The translations under genes and the position numbers were made by a program. A stretch of 64,000 nucleotides of DNA, from contig NZ_LUKF01000014.1 of the NCBI RefSeq assembly GCF_001592755.1, positions 62,841 to 126,840 on the forward strand. Reading direction: 5' to 3'. This document shows, one piece after another, positions 36,112 through 45,138 of the stretch. This stretch comes from Bdellovibrio bacteriovorus (GTDB taxonomy: Bacteria > Bdellovibrionota > Bdellovibrionia > Bdellovibrionales > Bdellovibrionaceae). The notes under the pieces were generated by a model. The model did not search any database, had not been told where the DNA came from, and saw only the letters and a list, made by a program, of their open reading frames with translations. Every line of letters begins with the position of its first letter. Position 1 is the first letter of the stretch.

Positions 36112-36720
36112 ATGTCGATCACATTTTCTGAAAATCACGAATCATCTTTAGTGGCATTTGAGTCGGGCGAATCTTTGGCATCTTTGCGCGATCCCCGTGG
36201 AGAGGCTCTTAAATGGGTTTATTCTTTAGGCGCTATCCCCACGTCTCATGTCGTGGTGGTGGGATTGGGCTCGGGATTTCATATCGCGGCCTTGGCAGAT
36301 GTAGACCCAGGCTTAAAAATCAGCGTGGTGGAGTCTCGCGAATCTTTAATTCCTGTCTTTCGCTCGCAGTTCCCTGATCTTCAGGACCGCGTTGAAATCA
36401 TCGTGATTCAAAATGTCCAAGATATTTATAAAGGTGAGTTCTTCCAAGAAATTCTTGATAACCGCTCCTACGTTCTTTCTTTTAAGGAATGCTGGGGGCA
36501 AAACGTGCAGTTCTTTTCGGAAGTGTTCGCAGGCTTGACGGGCCGTTCGGTGGAGTCCGTGAAATATCACTTTGAAGAATTCAGTATCAATATGAAGGCA
36601 CTTTACCTAGAGCAAAATAAGCTTTTGTCCATCAAGGATGTGATTCCGGTGGTGGAAGCTTCTGTGGTGCCAGAGAACAAAAAACAGATTTTCCGTATTC
36701 TCGGTGAATTGGTGAAATAA
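36112..36720 (+). CDS. Rossmann-like protein resembling the Maf (DUF115) N-terminal domain
   Basis: The 202-residue product has SLRDPRGEALKWVYSLG and then HVVVVGLGSGFHIAAL, which recall the N-terminal part of motility accessory factor glycosyltransferases (DP-x-x-E-A followed by a hydrophobic strand and GLGLGYH). The catalytic DUF115 domain is missing, so it is a stand-alone N-domain or a diverged methyltransferase-like fold. Maf proteins sugar-modify flagellins. The stop overlaps the next start (TAATG). Confidence 0.6.
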   Translation: MSITFSENHESSLVAFESGESLASLRDPRGEALKWVYSLGAIPTSHVVVVGLGSGFHIAALADVDPGLKISVVESRESLIPVFRSQFPDLQDRVEIIVIQNVQDIYKGEFFQEILDNRSYVLSFKECWGQNVQFFSEVFAGLTGRSVESVKYHFEEFSINMKALYLEQNKLLSIKDVIPVVEASVVPENKKQIFRILGELVK

Positions 36721-38297
36721 TGAAGATATTAGTTTTGTCGCTCTTAAGATTGGGCGACATCATTCAACAAGCTCCTTTGCTTAAAGGATTGCGTGAGAAA
36801 AATCCTCACGCCGAGATTCATTTGCTCTTAAATCGTCAGTTCGCCAATGTCGAAAAGATCTTGGATGGAGTTGTCGATCACTATATCTATTTTGAGCGTG
36901 AAACTTTGCAAAAAAGCTTGGGTGACGCTTCCGCGAATATTTTATGGTCCTACCAACAAGTGGAAAAACTTGTGGAAAGCCTTAACAGTCAAGGGTTTGA
37001 TCAAGCCATCAACCTGACTCACAATAAGCTGAGTGCCTATCTTATGGGGACTCTGGAAATTGCGGATAAGCGTGGTCTGTACCAAGCCGATGGGCGTTTT
37101 CAAGGTTTGTCCAATCGTTGGCTAAGATATTTCAACGATCGTTTTTCAGGAACGCAAAAATCCCTATTCCACTATGTGGAACTTCTGGGAAAAGCTTTTG
37201 ATATCCCGGTGCAAACTGAAAGTGCCACGACGCCACGTAAGAAAAGTAAACTCGTATTGTTGCAATGTCTTACAAGTGACAAAAAGAAAAACTGGGGTCT
37301 GGAAAGATTCTCTCAGTTAAAACGCACGATAGAAATTTCCTTAGTTGATTACGAGGTGATGGTTTTAGGAGCTTCTTTTGAACGAGAATCCTTGTTGGAG
37401 TTTTTCTCTGAAAAAGATCTTTTGATCTGCGACCTTCCTGAGGCGCGTAAGCATTTGCAAAGTGCCGCGCTCTTGGTGACGGGTGACACCAGCATTAAGC
37501 ACATGGCAGCGCAAATCGGAACACCGATTGTAGAAATCGCTATCGGAAGCAGTGACCCATCTAAAACCGCGGCGTATTCCTCACAAGCGGTGGTAATTCA
37601 AACTCAGGCAGGTTGTGCTCCTTGTGTGCATTCGCAAGCCTGCCCTCAGCCGACTCATGTTTGTGCCGAAGATGTTTCGGTCGAGCAGGTTTTTGGCGCC
37701 GTGTGGGATCAATTGAGCGGAGAAAAAATGGCGCAAAGAAGTTTGCAACTTTCTTTGGAAAAAGCCGTATGGACTTTGTATTTGGATAAAGCCAATGCTC
37801 ACGTTGAACCTTTTTATGCTTTGGCGGCAGCAGAATTTTTGAACTCTCATCCGACGGAGGCTTTACAAAATGTATTGGCCGCTTGGAATGAAAAATCTGA
37901 GCAATATCGTCAGTGGCTTAAGAAAGCCTTTGCCGTCTTACCAACGCGCGAAGAACTGGCTGTGAAAAGAAGCTTTCAAACTTCTGACATTTCAGACCTG
38001 ATTCTTTGTGCTCAGGATATTTTGAAATCTAAAAAAGATGAGGTCGGCTACTTCCAAGTTTTTGTGGAAGCTTTGTTGTCTCGTTTTAATCAGCCCGTGC
38101 AGATCTATGACCGTGTGTCAGCGGCTTTGCAGGAAGTTGAAGAACTATTAACTATTCGTGAATCATTCACTCGTCATTTGCAAACAATCTCCATGGAAGG
38201 GGCCTACTATGCAAAAGGAATTGGACAACTATCTATCAGTGGCTTTGAAGAGACTCGAAAAAGCCTACAGCCAAATCCTCAAAACGCAGAGCTATAA
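36720..38297 (+). CDS. GT9-family glycosyltransferase (heptosyltransferase-like)
   Basis: The first 350 residues are GT9-like: MKILVLSLLRLGDIIQQAPLL at the start and TGDTSIKHMAAQIGTPIVEI at about 257, the nucleotide-heptose site of WaaC/WaaF-type enzymes. A CAPCVHSQACPQ cysteine segment follows. The last 175 residues are an additional helical region of unknown role. It might add heptose or a related sugar to LPS or flagellar protein. The location after flagellar genes supports the latter, but this is inference. Confidence 0.78.
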   Translation: MKILVLSLLRLGDIIQQAPLLKGLREKNPHAEIHLLLNRQFANVEKILDGVVDHYIYFERETLQKSLGDASANILWSYQQVEKLVESLNSQGFDQAINLTHNKLSAYLMGTLEIADKRGLYQADGRFQGLSNRWLRYFNDRFSGTQKSLFHYVELLGKAFDIPVQTESATTPRKKSKLVLLQCLTSDKKKNWGLERFSQLKRTIEISLVDYEVMVLGASFERESLLEFFSEKDLLICDLPEARKHLQSAALLVTGDTSIKHMAAQIGTPIVEIAIGSSDPSKTAAYSSQAVVIQTQAGCAPCVHSQACPQPTHVCAEDVSVEQVFGAVWDQLSGEKMAQRSLQLSLEKAVWTLYLDKANAHVEPFYALAAAEFLNSHPTEALQNVLAAWNEKSEQYRQWLKKAFAVLPTREELAVKRSFQTSDISDLILCAQDILKSKKDEVGYFQVFVEALLSRFNQPVQIYDRVSAALQEVEELLTIRESFTRHLQTISMEGAYYAKGIGQLSISGFEETRKSLQPNPQNAEL

Positions 38298-38382
38298 CCA
38301 GGAAGCTGAAAGAGTTCAGTTGCTAAAAGAACTTATTAAGGAACAAGTGAAAAATGAAAATACTCGTCCTACAACTCGCTAG
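38209..38382 (+). CDS. Small coiled-coil protein overlapping both neighbours
   Basis: This 57-residue frame begins MQKELDNYLSVALKRLEKAY and is charged and helical. It overlaps the end of the first GT9 gene by 89 bases and the start of the second by 29, and fills the gap between them. GGAAGGGG lies about 7 bases before the ATG. Translation is plausible from its composition, which is typical of a short coiled coil and unlike a chance shadow, but it needs proof. A role is not known. Confidence 0.5.
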   Translation: MQKELDNYLSVALKRLEKAYSQILKTQSYNQEAERVQLLKELIKEQVKNENTRPTTR

Positions 38383-39820
38383 ACTTGGCGACATTTACAT
38401 GTCATGGCCTGCGATGCGCGCGCTTCGTCGGGCGCATCCCGAGGCGGAAATTCATTTCCTCACTCGTCCTCGTTTTGAAGGCGCCATAGAAGGATTAACG
38501 GCGATTGATAAGCATCTTTCTTTGCCGGTCAGCTCGATTCTTGCGCCATTAGTGCAAGAGAACGCGGATATTGAAGCCGCGATGGCGACCTTGAATGAGT
38601 CTGTCGACGCCCTTCGTGATGAAAATTATGATTGGATTGTCAATCTGACTTTTTCACCGGCCTCGAGCTACCTGACTCATGCGATCACAGGACCGACGGC
38701 GACCGTCACGGGTTACACTCGCTATAATGACGGCACTTTGTGTCTTCCCGATGAAGTCAGTTCTTACTTCTATGCGCAAGTGGGTATTGATAAGCCCAAT
38801 CGTGTGCACGTTGTGGATGTGATCGCATCGATGTTGAATTTGGAATACATAGAGGCTGATTTTGCAGCTCCACAAGTGGGAGATTTCGCAGCGGCCCTGC
38901 CAGAGACTTATCTGGTTTTACACGTGGGTGCGAGCGAAAAGCAGAAGTCCTTGTCCCCTGAAAATTGGGCGAAGGTTCTGAAGCCACTCGCGGCGACGCA
39001 AATCCCCATTGTTTTAATCGGGGCGGCGGGTGAAGCCGGGCTTGCAGAAGAAATTCAAGCGCACGCGATTGAAAATGAATTCGTCAACCTAGTAGGGCAA
39101 ACGAAGATCTCTGACATCTTCGCGATCCTTCAAGACGCGGAACTTTTGATTGGGTGTGATAGTGCTCCGATCCATATGGCTTCACTGACGGATACACCGA
39201 CATTCAATGTCAGTATCGGGGAAGTGAACTATTGGGAAACGGGGCCAAAATCCACATTGGGATTTATTTATCGCGCTGAAAATGAACAAAGCCTTAATGC
39301 TACTCGTGTGGGTGAATGCATTTTGGGTCTTTTGCAAGGTCAAGCCGCGCCAGAGCTTATCACGCGGGCGGCGGGCTTGGTCAGTTATGAAAAAAATGAA
39401 ACTGCGAATGAGCGTTTTCAATGGGATTTAGTTCAAGCTCTTTATTTGGGTGCGGCTTATCCTTTAGCGGACCGCATGGAAATCCTTCAGGGAGCCACTC
39501 AACTAGCGGATATCAATAAGTTCGCGATAGAGCAAATTCGTCTTATTCCTGAGAAAGGCTTACAAAATGTAGGTCCTTTCTTGGATCGGGCCGAAGAAGT
39601 GATCGAAAGTATTAGCCGAATGGTTCCGGAACTGAGTCCTCTTATTAGCTGGTATCAAGCGGAGAAGGTCCGCGTCGGTCCCGGCACTTTAGAGGAGATC
39701 TGTACCGCAGCTTTAGATGTGCATGAAAGATTGGCTCGCCATGTTCATGCCTACGTTCCTCAAGAAGCTCTGATCGAACAAGAGCAAGAGCGCAAGGAGG
39801 TCTGCGATGGAACGCTTTAA
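38354..39820 (+). CDS. GT9-family glycosyltransferase (heptosyltransferase-like)
   Basis: The 488-residue protein begins MKILVLQLARLGDIYMSWPAM and has LVLHVGASEKQKSLSPENWAKVL and IGCDSAPIHMASLTDTPTFNV, the GT9 signature. As in the upstream paralogue, the last 140 residues form a helical extension. Two related GT9 enzymes in one operon suggest successive sugar additions. AAGGAAC precedes the start. It overlaps the next gene by 14 bases. Confidence 0.8.
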   Translation: MKILVLQLARLGDIYMSWPAMRALRRAHPEAEIHFLTRPRFEGAIEGLTAIDKHLSLPVSSILAPLVQENADIEAAMATLNESVDALRDENYDWIVNLTFSPASSYLTHAITGPTATVTGYTRYNDGTLCLPDEVSSYFYAQVGIDKPNRVHVVDVIASMLNLEYIEADFAAPQVGDFAAALPETYLVLHVGASEKQKSLSPENWAKVLKPLAATQIPIVLIGAAGEAGLAEEIQAHAIENEFVNLVGQTKISDIFAILQDAELLIGCDSAPIHMASLTDTPTFNVSIGEVNYWETGPKSTLGFIYRAENEQSLNATRVGECILGLLQGQAAPELITRAAGLVSYEKNETANERFQWDLVQALYLGAAYPLADRMEILQGATQLADINKFAIEQIRLIPEKGLQNVGPFLDRAEEVIESISRMVPELSPLISWYQAEKVRVGPGTLEEICTAALDVHERLARHVHAYVPQEALIEQEQERKEVCDGTL

Positions 39821-40490
39821 GGTGTCTGGCCAAGAACTACGCGATTTCTATAAAGAGAATATCGTCTTGGGAAAGGTCTTTACCGACATTGAAAACGACC
39901 TGCGTTCAACGAACCAGGTTGTCTGTCGCTATATCGTGAATGGCTTAGAAATCAACGAGACGGAAGAAGCTCGCTTTGCCACAGTTCCCTTAGAGCAGAT
40001 CGACACGTTAGAATACCTTACGGAAAACAGTCGTGATCTGACTTCGATCGTTCTTAAAGGATGGATCGATGCTTTGCCCGAGTTAATCCAAAGCACTGAA
40101 AACTTGGCAAAAAGAATGCGCGTTCAAGGCCTCAGCGGTCTTTTAAAGCCTATTCACGATTTGGTGCAAAACTGCGAGTTCCTTATCGACAGCACAATGA
40201 CGGTGAAGGAGATGATGGGGGATCAGTTCCTGGTTTCCAGTCCAGTTGATTGGTTTAAAGCGGAGCAAGCCAGCAAGAATACCGTTTTGCAGGCACTGCG
40301 CGCCTTAGAAAATAAGGATTTTGTTCTTTTAGCGGATGTCCTAGAGTATGATTTGAACAATGTTCTGCAAATGTGGTTAGATCATTTGCGAGTGTTGGAG
40401 AAGTCACTGAATGGCGAATACACAGGATCTCATATCCATTCCGAACAAGCTGGATCCCATCCTGTGGATCGGAAACGTTTCGCCAATTAG
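39807..40490 (+). CDS. Helical protein, function unknown
   Basis: The 227-residue protein is helical and acidic, with no signal peptide or membrane segment and no family I recognise. An AAGGAGG site precedes the ATG, inside the upstream gene. It overlaps the kinase gene by 80 bases at its end, and its C-terminal 30 residues are less regular, so the shared stretch may be tolerated extra tail. The operon position suggests it works with the glycosyltransferases or the kinase. Confidence 0.65.
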   Translation: MERFKVSGQELRDFYKENIVLGKVFTDIENDLRSTNQVVCRYIVNGLEINETEEARFATVPLEQIDTLEYLTENSRDLTSIVLKGWIDALPELIQSTENLAKRMRVQGLSGLLKPIHDLVQNCEFLIDSTMTVKEMMGDQFLVSSPVDWFKAEQASKNTVLQALRALENKDFVLLADVLEYDLNNVLQMWLDHLRVLEKSLNGEYTGSHIHSEQAGSHPVDRKRFAN

Positions 40491-42447
40491 ATTGCCCCAT
40501 TTCTTCCCCTTCCAAAAACGGGAAGTGGAGATTGTTTTCAAGGCCTCCTGTGGTGAGGCCTTGTCTCTTTTAAAAACTCAGAAATTTTCCTCGATCTTAG
40601 TCCAGAATACATCCGGCGATGACAGCCTGGAGTTCTTAATGCAGGCCCGGTTGTTCCAACCGATGGCTCCACGTCTTTTGATTGCCGAAGATTTAAGTGA
40701 AAGCGAAGTCCGTGAAGGGATTAATAAGGCGCAAGTCTATCGCTTCATGCGTTGGCCTCTTTCGGAACGTGAAATCTGGGCGCAGTTAGAAAGTGCCTTA
40801 CAGAAACACTCAATGTATTTGTCGCGCTCTTTGCTTTTGCGCGAATCTTCGCATCAAAATAAGCAGTTGGAGGCTTTGACGCATTCCCTAGAAGCCATGG
40901 TTGAAGAGCGCACGCAGTACATCGAACTTTCCCACCACGAAGAATCAGAAAAACTGAATCGGGAAAGACAGCTCGTTCGCTTTATCAAAGATCTGGCCAC
41001 GCAAACTTCGTTTGAAGATATCTTGGGTATCTTACGTAAAGAATTGCGCAAGTTTCACAAGATGGGTGATCCCATCTTAGCGTATCGCTTGGGTGGCAAT
41101 AAAACTTTCTTTTTAAGTTTTCAGTTGGGACACTTTACTCAGACGGAATCGTTAACTCCCTATGAGTTTCCCAAAACTCCGCAAGTCCCTAGCGCAGAAC
41201 TCATTCGCTATTTTGCAAACCACTTCGGTCGCCCTTTTATTAAAGCCTACGTTGTTCCGTTGGAACTGCGTTTGACAAGTCACTTTGTCGGCGGCGAAGG
41301 GGAGGCGATCTTATGTATAGAGAACTCTCTTTCCGATAAAGAGATGGGACCTTTCATCGACTTTATGAGCGATCGCATGCGCCCCTTAAGCATGGCGCTG
41401 GATCGTGTTCTTTTGGAAAGTCAGCTTTCCAGCTTCTCTTATCGTTGGGAAAAAACCTTCGATGGGATGCGCGACCCCATTGCCATCGTCGATGTCGATT
41501 ACAACGTGGTTCGCGCGAATAGAAAATTCTCGGATCGGTTTCTGCAACATAAGTGTTATGAAAGCTTCGCGCATCGCAAGTCACAGTGTGAAGGTTGCCC
41601 TGTTCCTCAAGCTATGAAAGAGGGACACCCTCAAGCAGGACAGATTCAGGTTGATGGGCGTATTTATCAGGTTCATAGCTATCCTGTGCTCTTAGATCAG
41701 GGAACACGCCCTACAAATGTGGTAAATCAATACGTCGACATCACGCAGTCTCGCGAGCTTTATTTGCGGATGTTACAGAATGAAAAAATGGGTGCGATCG
41801 GCATGCTTGCGGGTAACATCGCGCATGAACTGAATAACCCGCTCACGGGATTAAGAGCTTTAACTCAAGTTCTTTTGCAAGAAGCGCCTCAAGAGGGAAA
41901 TCTTCACGCCGACTTGGTCGAAATCGAAAAAGCCACGGCTCGCTCACAAAGAATTATTAAAAACCTTTTGGACTTTTCAAAAGGCGAAGATCAGCCTTCA
42001 GAGTATATCAGTGTTGATGAAATCATTGAACGTACTTTGCCGATGCTGAAATCAGCTTTGCGCACGCATCGTCTAGAAGTGGATTTGCAGACACTGGGGC
42101 AAACCGTCTTCGTAGAGCCCCATCTTTTGCAACAGGTGGTCTTCAATCTGATTAACAATGCTTGTCAGGCGATGAAAGATCCAGGTCGTCTGAAAGTGAC
42201 GACACACTCTGAAGGAAAACTTGTTATCGTGGAGATCGAAGACACGGGGGCGGGAATTCCTTTGGAAATCCAACGTCGCATTTTCGAACCTTTCTTTACG
42301 ACAAAAAAAGAAGGACATGGAACCGGTCTTGGGTTAAGTATGTCTAAGTCCATCATTGAAAAATTTGGCGGCACTATTCAGTTCCATAACGTCGAACCTC
42401 ATGGGAGCTGTTTTACAATCGAGCTGCCCCGCAAGGATTCGGAGTAA
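40411..42447 (+). CDS. Cytoplasmic histidine kinase with pseudo-receiver and PAS domains
   Basis: The 678-residue protein has no membrane segments. Residues 15-130 resemble a receiver fold, but the phospho-acceptor Asp is Gln65 (SILVQNTSG), the N-terminal acidic pair is lost (ILWIGNV) and the Lys reads Arg114. A coiled coil follows (150-190), then an unassigned or GAF-like region (190-335), a PAS domain with a CEGCP pair (about 345-445), a HisKA domain with His472 (IAHELNNPLTG) and an ATPase domain (NNACQAM, GTGLGL). It probably senses an internal signal and phosphorylates the single receiver encoded next. GGAG precedes the ATG. Confidence 0.88.
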   Translation: MANTQDLISIPNKLDPILWIGNVSPIRLPHFFPFQKREVEIVFKASCGEALSLLKTQKFSSILVQNTSGDDSLEFLMQARLFQPMAPRLLIAEDLSESEVREGINKAQVYRFMRWPLSEREIWAQLESALQKHSMYLSRSLLLRESSHQNKQLEALTHSLEAMVEERTQYIELSHHEESEKLNRERQLVRFIKDLATQTSFEDILGILRKELRKFHKMGDPILAYRLGGNKTFFLSFQLGHFTQTESLTPYEFPKTPQVPSAELIRYFANHFGRPFIKAYVVPLELRLTSHFVGGEGEAILCIENSLSDKEMGPFIDFMSDRMRPLSMALDRVLLESQLSSFSYRWEKTFDGMRDPIAIVDVDYNVVRANRKFSDRFLQHKCYESFAHRKSQCEGCPVPQAMKEGHPQAGQIQVDGRIYQVHSYPVLLDQGTRPTNVVNQYVDITQSRELYLRMLQNEKMGAIGMLAGNIAHELNNPLTGLRALTQVLLQEAPQEGNLHADLVEIEKATARSQRIIKNLLDFSKGEDQPSEYISVDEIIERTLPMLKSALRTHRLEVDLQTLGQTVFVEPHLLQQVVFNLINNACQAMKDPGRLKVTTHSEGKLVIVEIEDTGAGIPLEIQRRIFEPFFTTKKEGHGTGLGLSMSKSIIEKFGGTIQFHNVEPHGSCFTIELPRKDSE

Positions 42448-42450
42448 GCG

Positions 42451-42804
42451 TTGAAGATTCTGATTGTAGATGATGAAGCCCTGGTCCGTCGTTCATTAAG
42501 CCGTGCTTTAAAAAGTAAAGGCTTTGACGTCATGGAAGCCACCAATGGCCACGAGGGATTGCAATCTTGGAAAAGCTGGGCGCCAGATTTGGTCTTCTTG
42601 GATGTGTTGATGCCAGGAATGACGGGCCCAGAAGTTTTAAAAGAGATGGGCACCAGCAACACAGCTAAGGTCATCTTAATGTCGGCCTTTTCGGGCGAGC
42701 ACAATATGCAAACCGCTCAGCAGATGGGGGCGAATCTTTTTGTTCCCAAACCTTTTGAAGATATTTTCGCCGTCGTAAAGATGGCTGAGGACCTTTTAGC
42801 ATGA
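42451..42804 (+). CDS. Single-domain response regulator
   Basis: The 117-residue receiver has VDDE, phospho-acceptor Asp50 (FLDVLMPGM), Ser/Thr (LMSAFS) and the Lys of VPKPF. There is no output domain, so it must act by protein contact (CheY- or Spo0F-like). It starts at TTG three bases after the kinase stop and is the likely partner. Its end overlaps rsmD by 4 bases. Confidence 0.88.
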   Translation: MKILIVDDEALVRRSLSRALKSKGFDVMEATNGHEGLQSWKSWAPDLVFLDVLMPGMTGPEVLKEMGTSNTAKVILMSAFSGEHNMQTAQQMGANLFVPKPFEDIFAVVKMAEDLLA

Positions 42805-43376
42805 GAATTATTTCAGGTAAGTACCGTGGTCACCAGCTTGTGGCCTTTAAAGCTGATCATATTCGTCCCACCACAGACCGCGTAAAAGAAACGCTTTTTA
42901 ACAAAATCCAGTTCCAAATCGATGGTGCGAACGTCGCAGATTTGTTTTGTGGCACAGGCAATCTGGGTATTGAAGCATTATCTCGTGATGCTAAGTTCTG
43001 TACCTTCGTAGAAAAAAATCCCAAATCTTTGACCATCACTCGTCAGAACTTAGAAAAGCTTAAAGTTCCTAATTCGGAATATAAGATCATCAACATGGAC
43101 GTCATTGCTTTCTTGAAATCGTACCAGGGCGAAGCTTTCGATATTATTTTAGCCGATCCTCCCTTCACCGAAAAAATGGCTCATTCAGTCATGGAGGCTG
43201 CGAGTGTGAGCGCGGGCTTTGCCGAACACACGATTATGGCGATAGAATCTGAAAAGAAAGAGCGCATGGAGGAGCGTTATGGTTCCTTGGTGCGCTACGA
43301 TCAAAAAGATTACGGCGACAAATACTTAAATATGTTTTGTCACGAAGCGGCCCTGAAGGAAGAGAACAATGAGTAA
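42801..43376 (+). CDS. rsmD: 16S rRNA (guanine966-N2)-methyltransferase RsmD
   Basis: The 191-residue protein starts MRIISGKYRGHQL and has the SAM site ADLFCGTGNLGIEAL and the catalytic ADPPF (Asp119). It modifies 16S rRNA. It overlaps coaD by 8 bases, a conserved pairing in many bacteria. Confidence 0.95.
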   Translation: MRIISGKYRGHQLVAFKADHIRPTTDRVKETLFNKIQFQIDGANVADLFCGTGNLGIEALSRDAKFCTFVEKNPKSLTITRQNLEKLKVPNSEYKIINMDVIAFLKSYQGEAFDIILADPPFTEKMAHSVMEAASVSAGFAEHTIMAIESEKKERMEERYGSLVRYDQKDYGDKYLNMFCHEAALKEENNE

Positions 43377-43851
43377 GATTGCAGTTTATCCAGGAAGTTT
43401 TGATCCAATCACTATGGGCCACGTGGATATCATCAATCGTATTGCGGCCGTGTATGATCAGGTCATTGTCTTGGTTGCACAGTCGTCACAAAAATCCTCT
43501 ATGTTCAGCGCAGAAGAACGTAAAGTCTTGATTGAAAAATCTTTGTCTCATGTGAAGAATGTGAAGGTCGATATTTTCGGCGGTCTGACTGTCGATTATA
43601 TGAAAAAGGCTAAAGCTCAAGTCATCGTGCGCGGTCTTCGTGCCGTCGTGGATTTTGAGTACGAGATGACCATGGCTAACATGAATAAGAAATTGGCTCC
43701 GGAAATTGAAACGCTTTTGGTGTTCGCAAGTCCTGAGTACTATTACATCTCTTCTCGAGGTGTGAAAGAAGTGGCCGTCAATGGCGGCGCTTTAAAAGGC
43801 TTAGTGCCCGACGTGGTGATAGAGGCTTTAGAGAAAAAGATCAAAAAATAA
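43369..43851 (+). CDS. coaD: Phosphopantetheine adenylyltransferase
   Basis: This 160-residue enzyme makes dephospho-CoA from phosphopantetheine and ATP. It has the nucleotidyltransferase motif PITMGH (T15, H18) and the ISSR motif near 129. Length and both motifs are normal. Confidence 0.97.
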   Translation: MSKIAVYPGSFDPITMGHVDIINRIAAVYDQVIVLVAQSSQKSSMFSAEERKVLIEKSLSHVKNVKVDIFGGLTVDYMKKAKAQVIVRGLRAVVDFEYEMTMANMNKKLAPEIETLLVFASPEYYYISSRGVKEVAVNGGALKGLVPDVVIEALEKKIKK

Positions 43852-43863
43852 AAGGAGTGGGCT

Positions 43864-45066
43864 TTGCTTCAACTTTCTAAAAGAGCACAAAACTTAAAGA
43901 CGTCTCCTACTTTATTTCTCGTCGCTAAAGCCAGAGAGCTGGCATCTCAAGGTCACGATGTGATCTCACTAACGGTGGGTGAACCTGATTGGCCCACGTT
44001 TAAAGCTCCTTCCGAAGCCGGAATTGAAGCTATTCAAAAAGGTATTACGAAATACACGCCCGCTAATGGAACTCTAGAGCTTCGTAAAGCTATCACAGAA
44101 AAAATGAAGCATGAATTGGGCTTTGAGTATACGCCGAAAGAAATCACGGTGGCTTCGGGGGCGAAGTACATTATCTTCGCAGCTTTGCAGATGCTGTGCT
44201 CTCCCGGCGATGAAGTGATCGTGGCGACTCCTTACTGGGTCAGTTATCCAACAATGATTGAACTTGCCGATGGCGTGCCTCATATCGTGGAATGTGGCGA
44301 GCTTGAGAATTTCAAAATCACTCCAGAAAAGTTAGAAAAAGCGATCAATCTTAAAACGCGGGCTTTCTTATTCTGTTCTCCAAGCAATCCGACAGGATTG
44401 TCTTACACGGCGGACGAGTTAAAAGCTTTGGCCGAAGTGTTGCGCAAACATCCGCATGTGGCGATCATCTCTGATGATATCTACAACCGTTTAGTTTTTG
44501 ATGGCAGTAAAGTGGCTCCGCATATTCTTTCGGTCGCTCCAGATCTTCGTGAGCGCACGGTTTTAGTGAATGGCGGATCGAAAGCTTACTCGATGACCGG
44601 GTGGCGTATTGGGTGGGCCGCGGGCCCTGAAAAACTAATTACAGCGATGGCCGATTATCAAAGTCAGTCGACGGGTTCTCCTTCAAGTATTTCTCAACAC
44701 GCTCTTCTTGCGGGTCTTCGCACCAGCGAATCTGACATTAACGGCGTGGTTGAAAAGCTGATCTCAAGAAAGGTTTCAGGACTTAAAGAGCTGCAAGCGA
44801 TTGAGCACTTCAAAGTCGCTGAGCCTCAAGGAGCTTTTTATTTCTGGGTCGACATTCGTAACTGTCTTGGTAAAACCTATCAAGATCGCATCGTCAGAAC
44901 TTCCAAAGATTTCTGCGATATCTTATTAGAAAAATTCTTCGTCGCGACCGTGCCGGGTGCAGAATGTGGAACCGAAGGTTTCATGCGCCTCAGTTTTGCC
45001 GTGTCTGAAGACACCATGAAACGCGCCGTCGGCAGAATGCGCGATTTCGTAGGGCAGTTAGTTTAA
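43864..45066 (+). CDS. aspC: Aspartate/aromatic aminotransferase (class I, PLP)
   Basis: The 400-residue enzyme has the class I fold: LTVGEPDWPT, PSNPTG with Asn175, Asp204 and the PLP lysine Lys240 in GGSKAYSMTGWR with Arg248. It most resembles the aspartate aminotransferase Ib group. It starts at a TTG behind AAAAGGAGTGGGC. A strong terminator follows the stop. Confidence 0.9.
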   Translation: MLQLSKRAQNLKTSPTLFLVAKARELASQGHDVISLTVGEPDWPTFKAPSEAGIEAIQKGITKYTPANGTLELRKAITEKMKHELGFEYTPKEITVASGAKYIIFAALQMLCSPGDEVIVATPYWVSYPTMIELADGVPHIVECGELENFKITPEKLEKAINLKTRAFLFCSPSNPTGLSYTADELKALAEVLRKHPHVAIISDDIYNRLVFDGSKVAPHILSVAPDLRERTVLVNGGSKAYSMTGWRIGWAAGPEKLITAMADYQSQSTGSPSSISQHALLAGLRTSESDINGVVEKLISRKVSGLKELQAIEHFKVAEPQGAFYFWVDIRNCLGKTYQDRIVRTSKDFCDILLEKFFVATVPGAECGTEGFMRLSFAVSEDTMKRAVGRMRDFVGQLV

Positions 45067-45086
45067 GCAAATCCACATTTAAGAAT

Positions 45087-45118
45087 AAAAAAAGGAGAGT
45101 TTGAACTCTCCTTTTTTT
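45087..45118 (+). terminator. Bidirectional intrinsic terminator after the aminotransferase
   Basis: GGAGAGTT and AACTCTCC form the stem, flanked by seven A and seven T residues. Confidence 0.85.
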
Positions 45119-45138
45119 ATTTCAATTGTCTGATGTTT

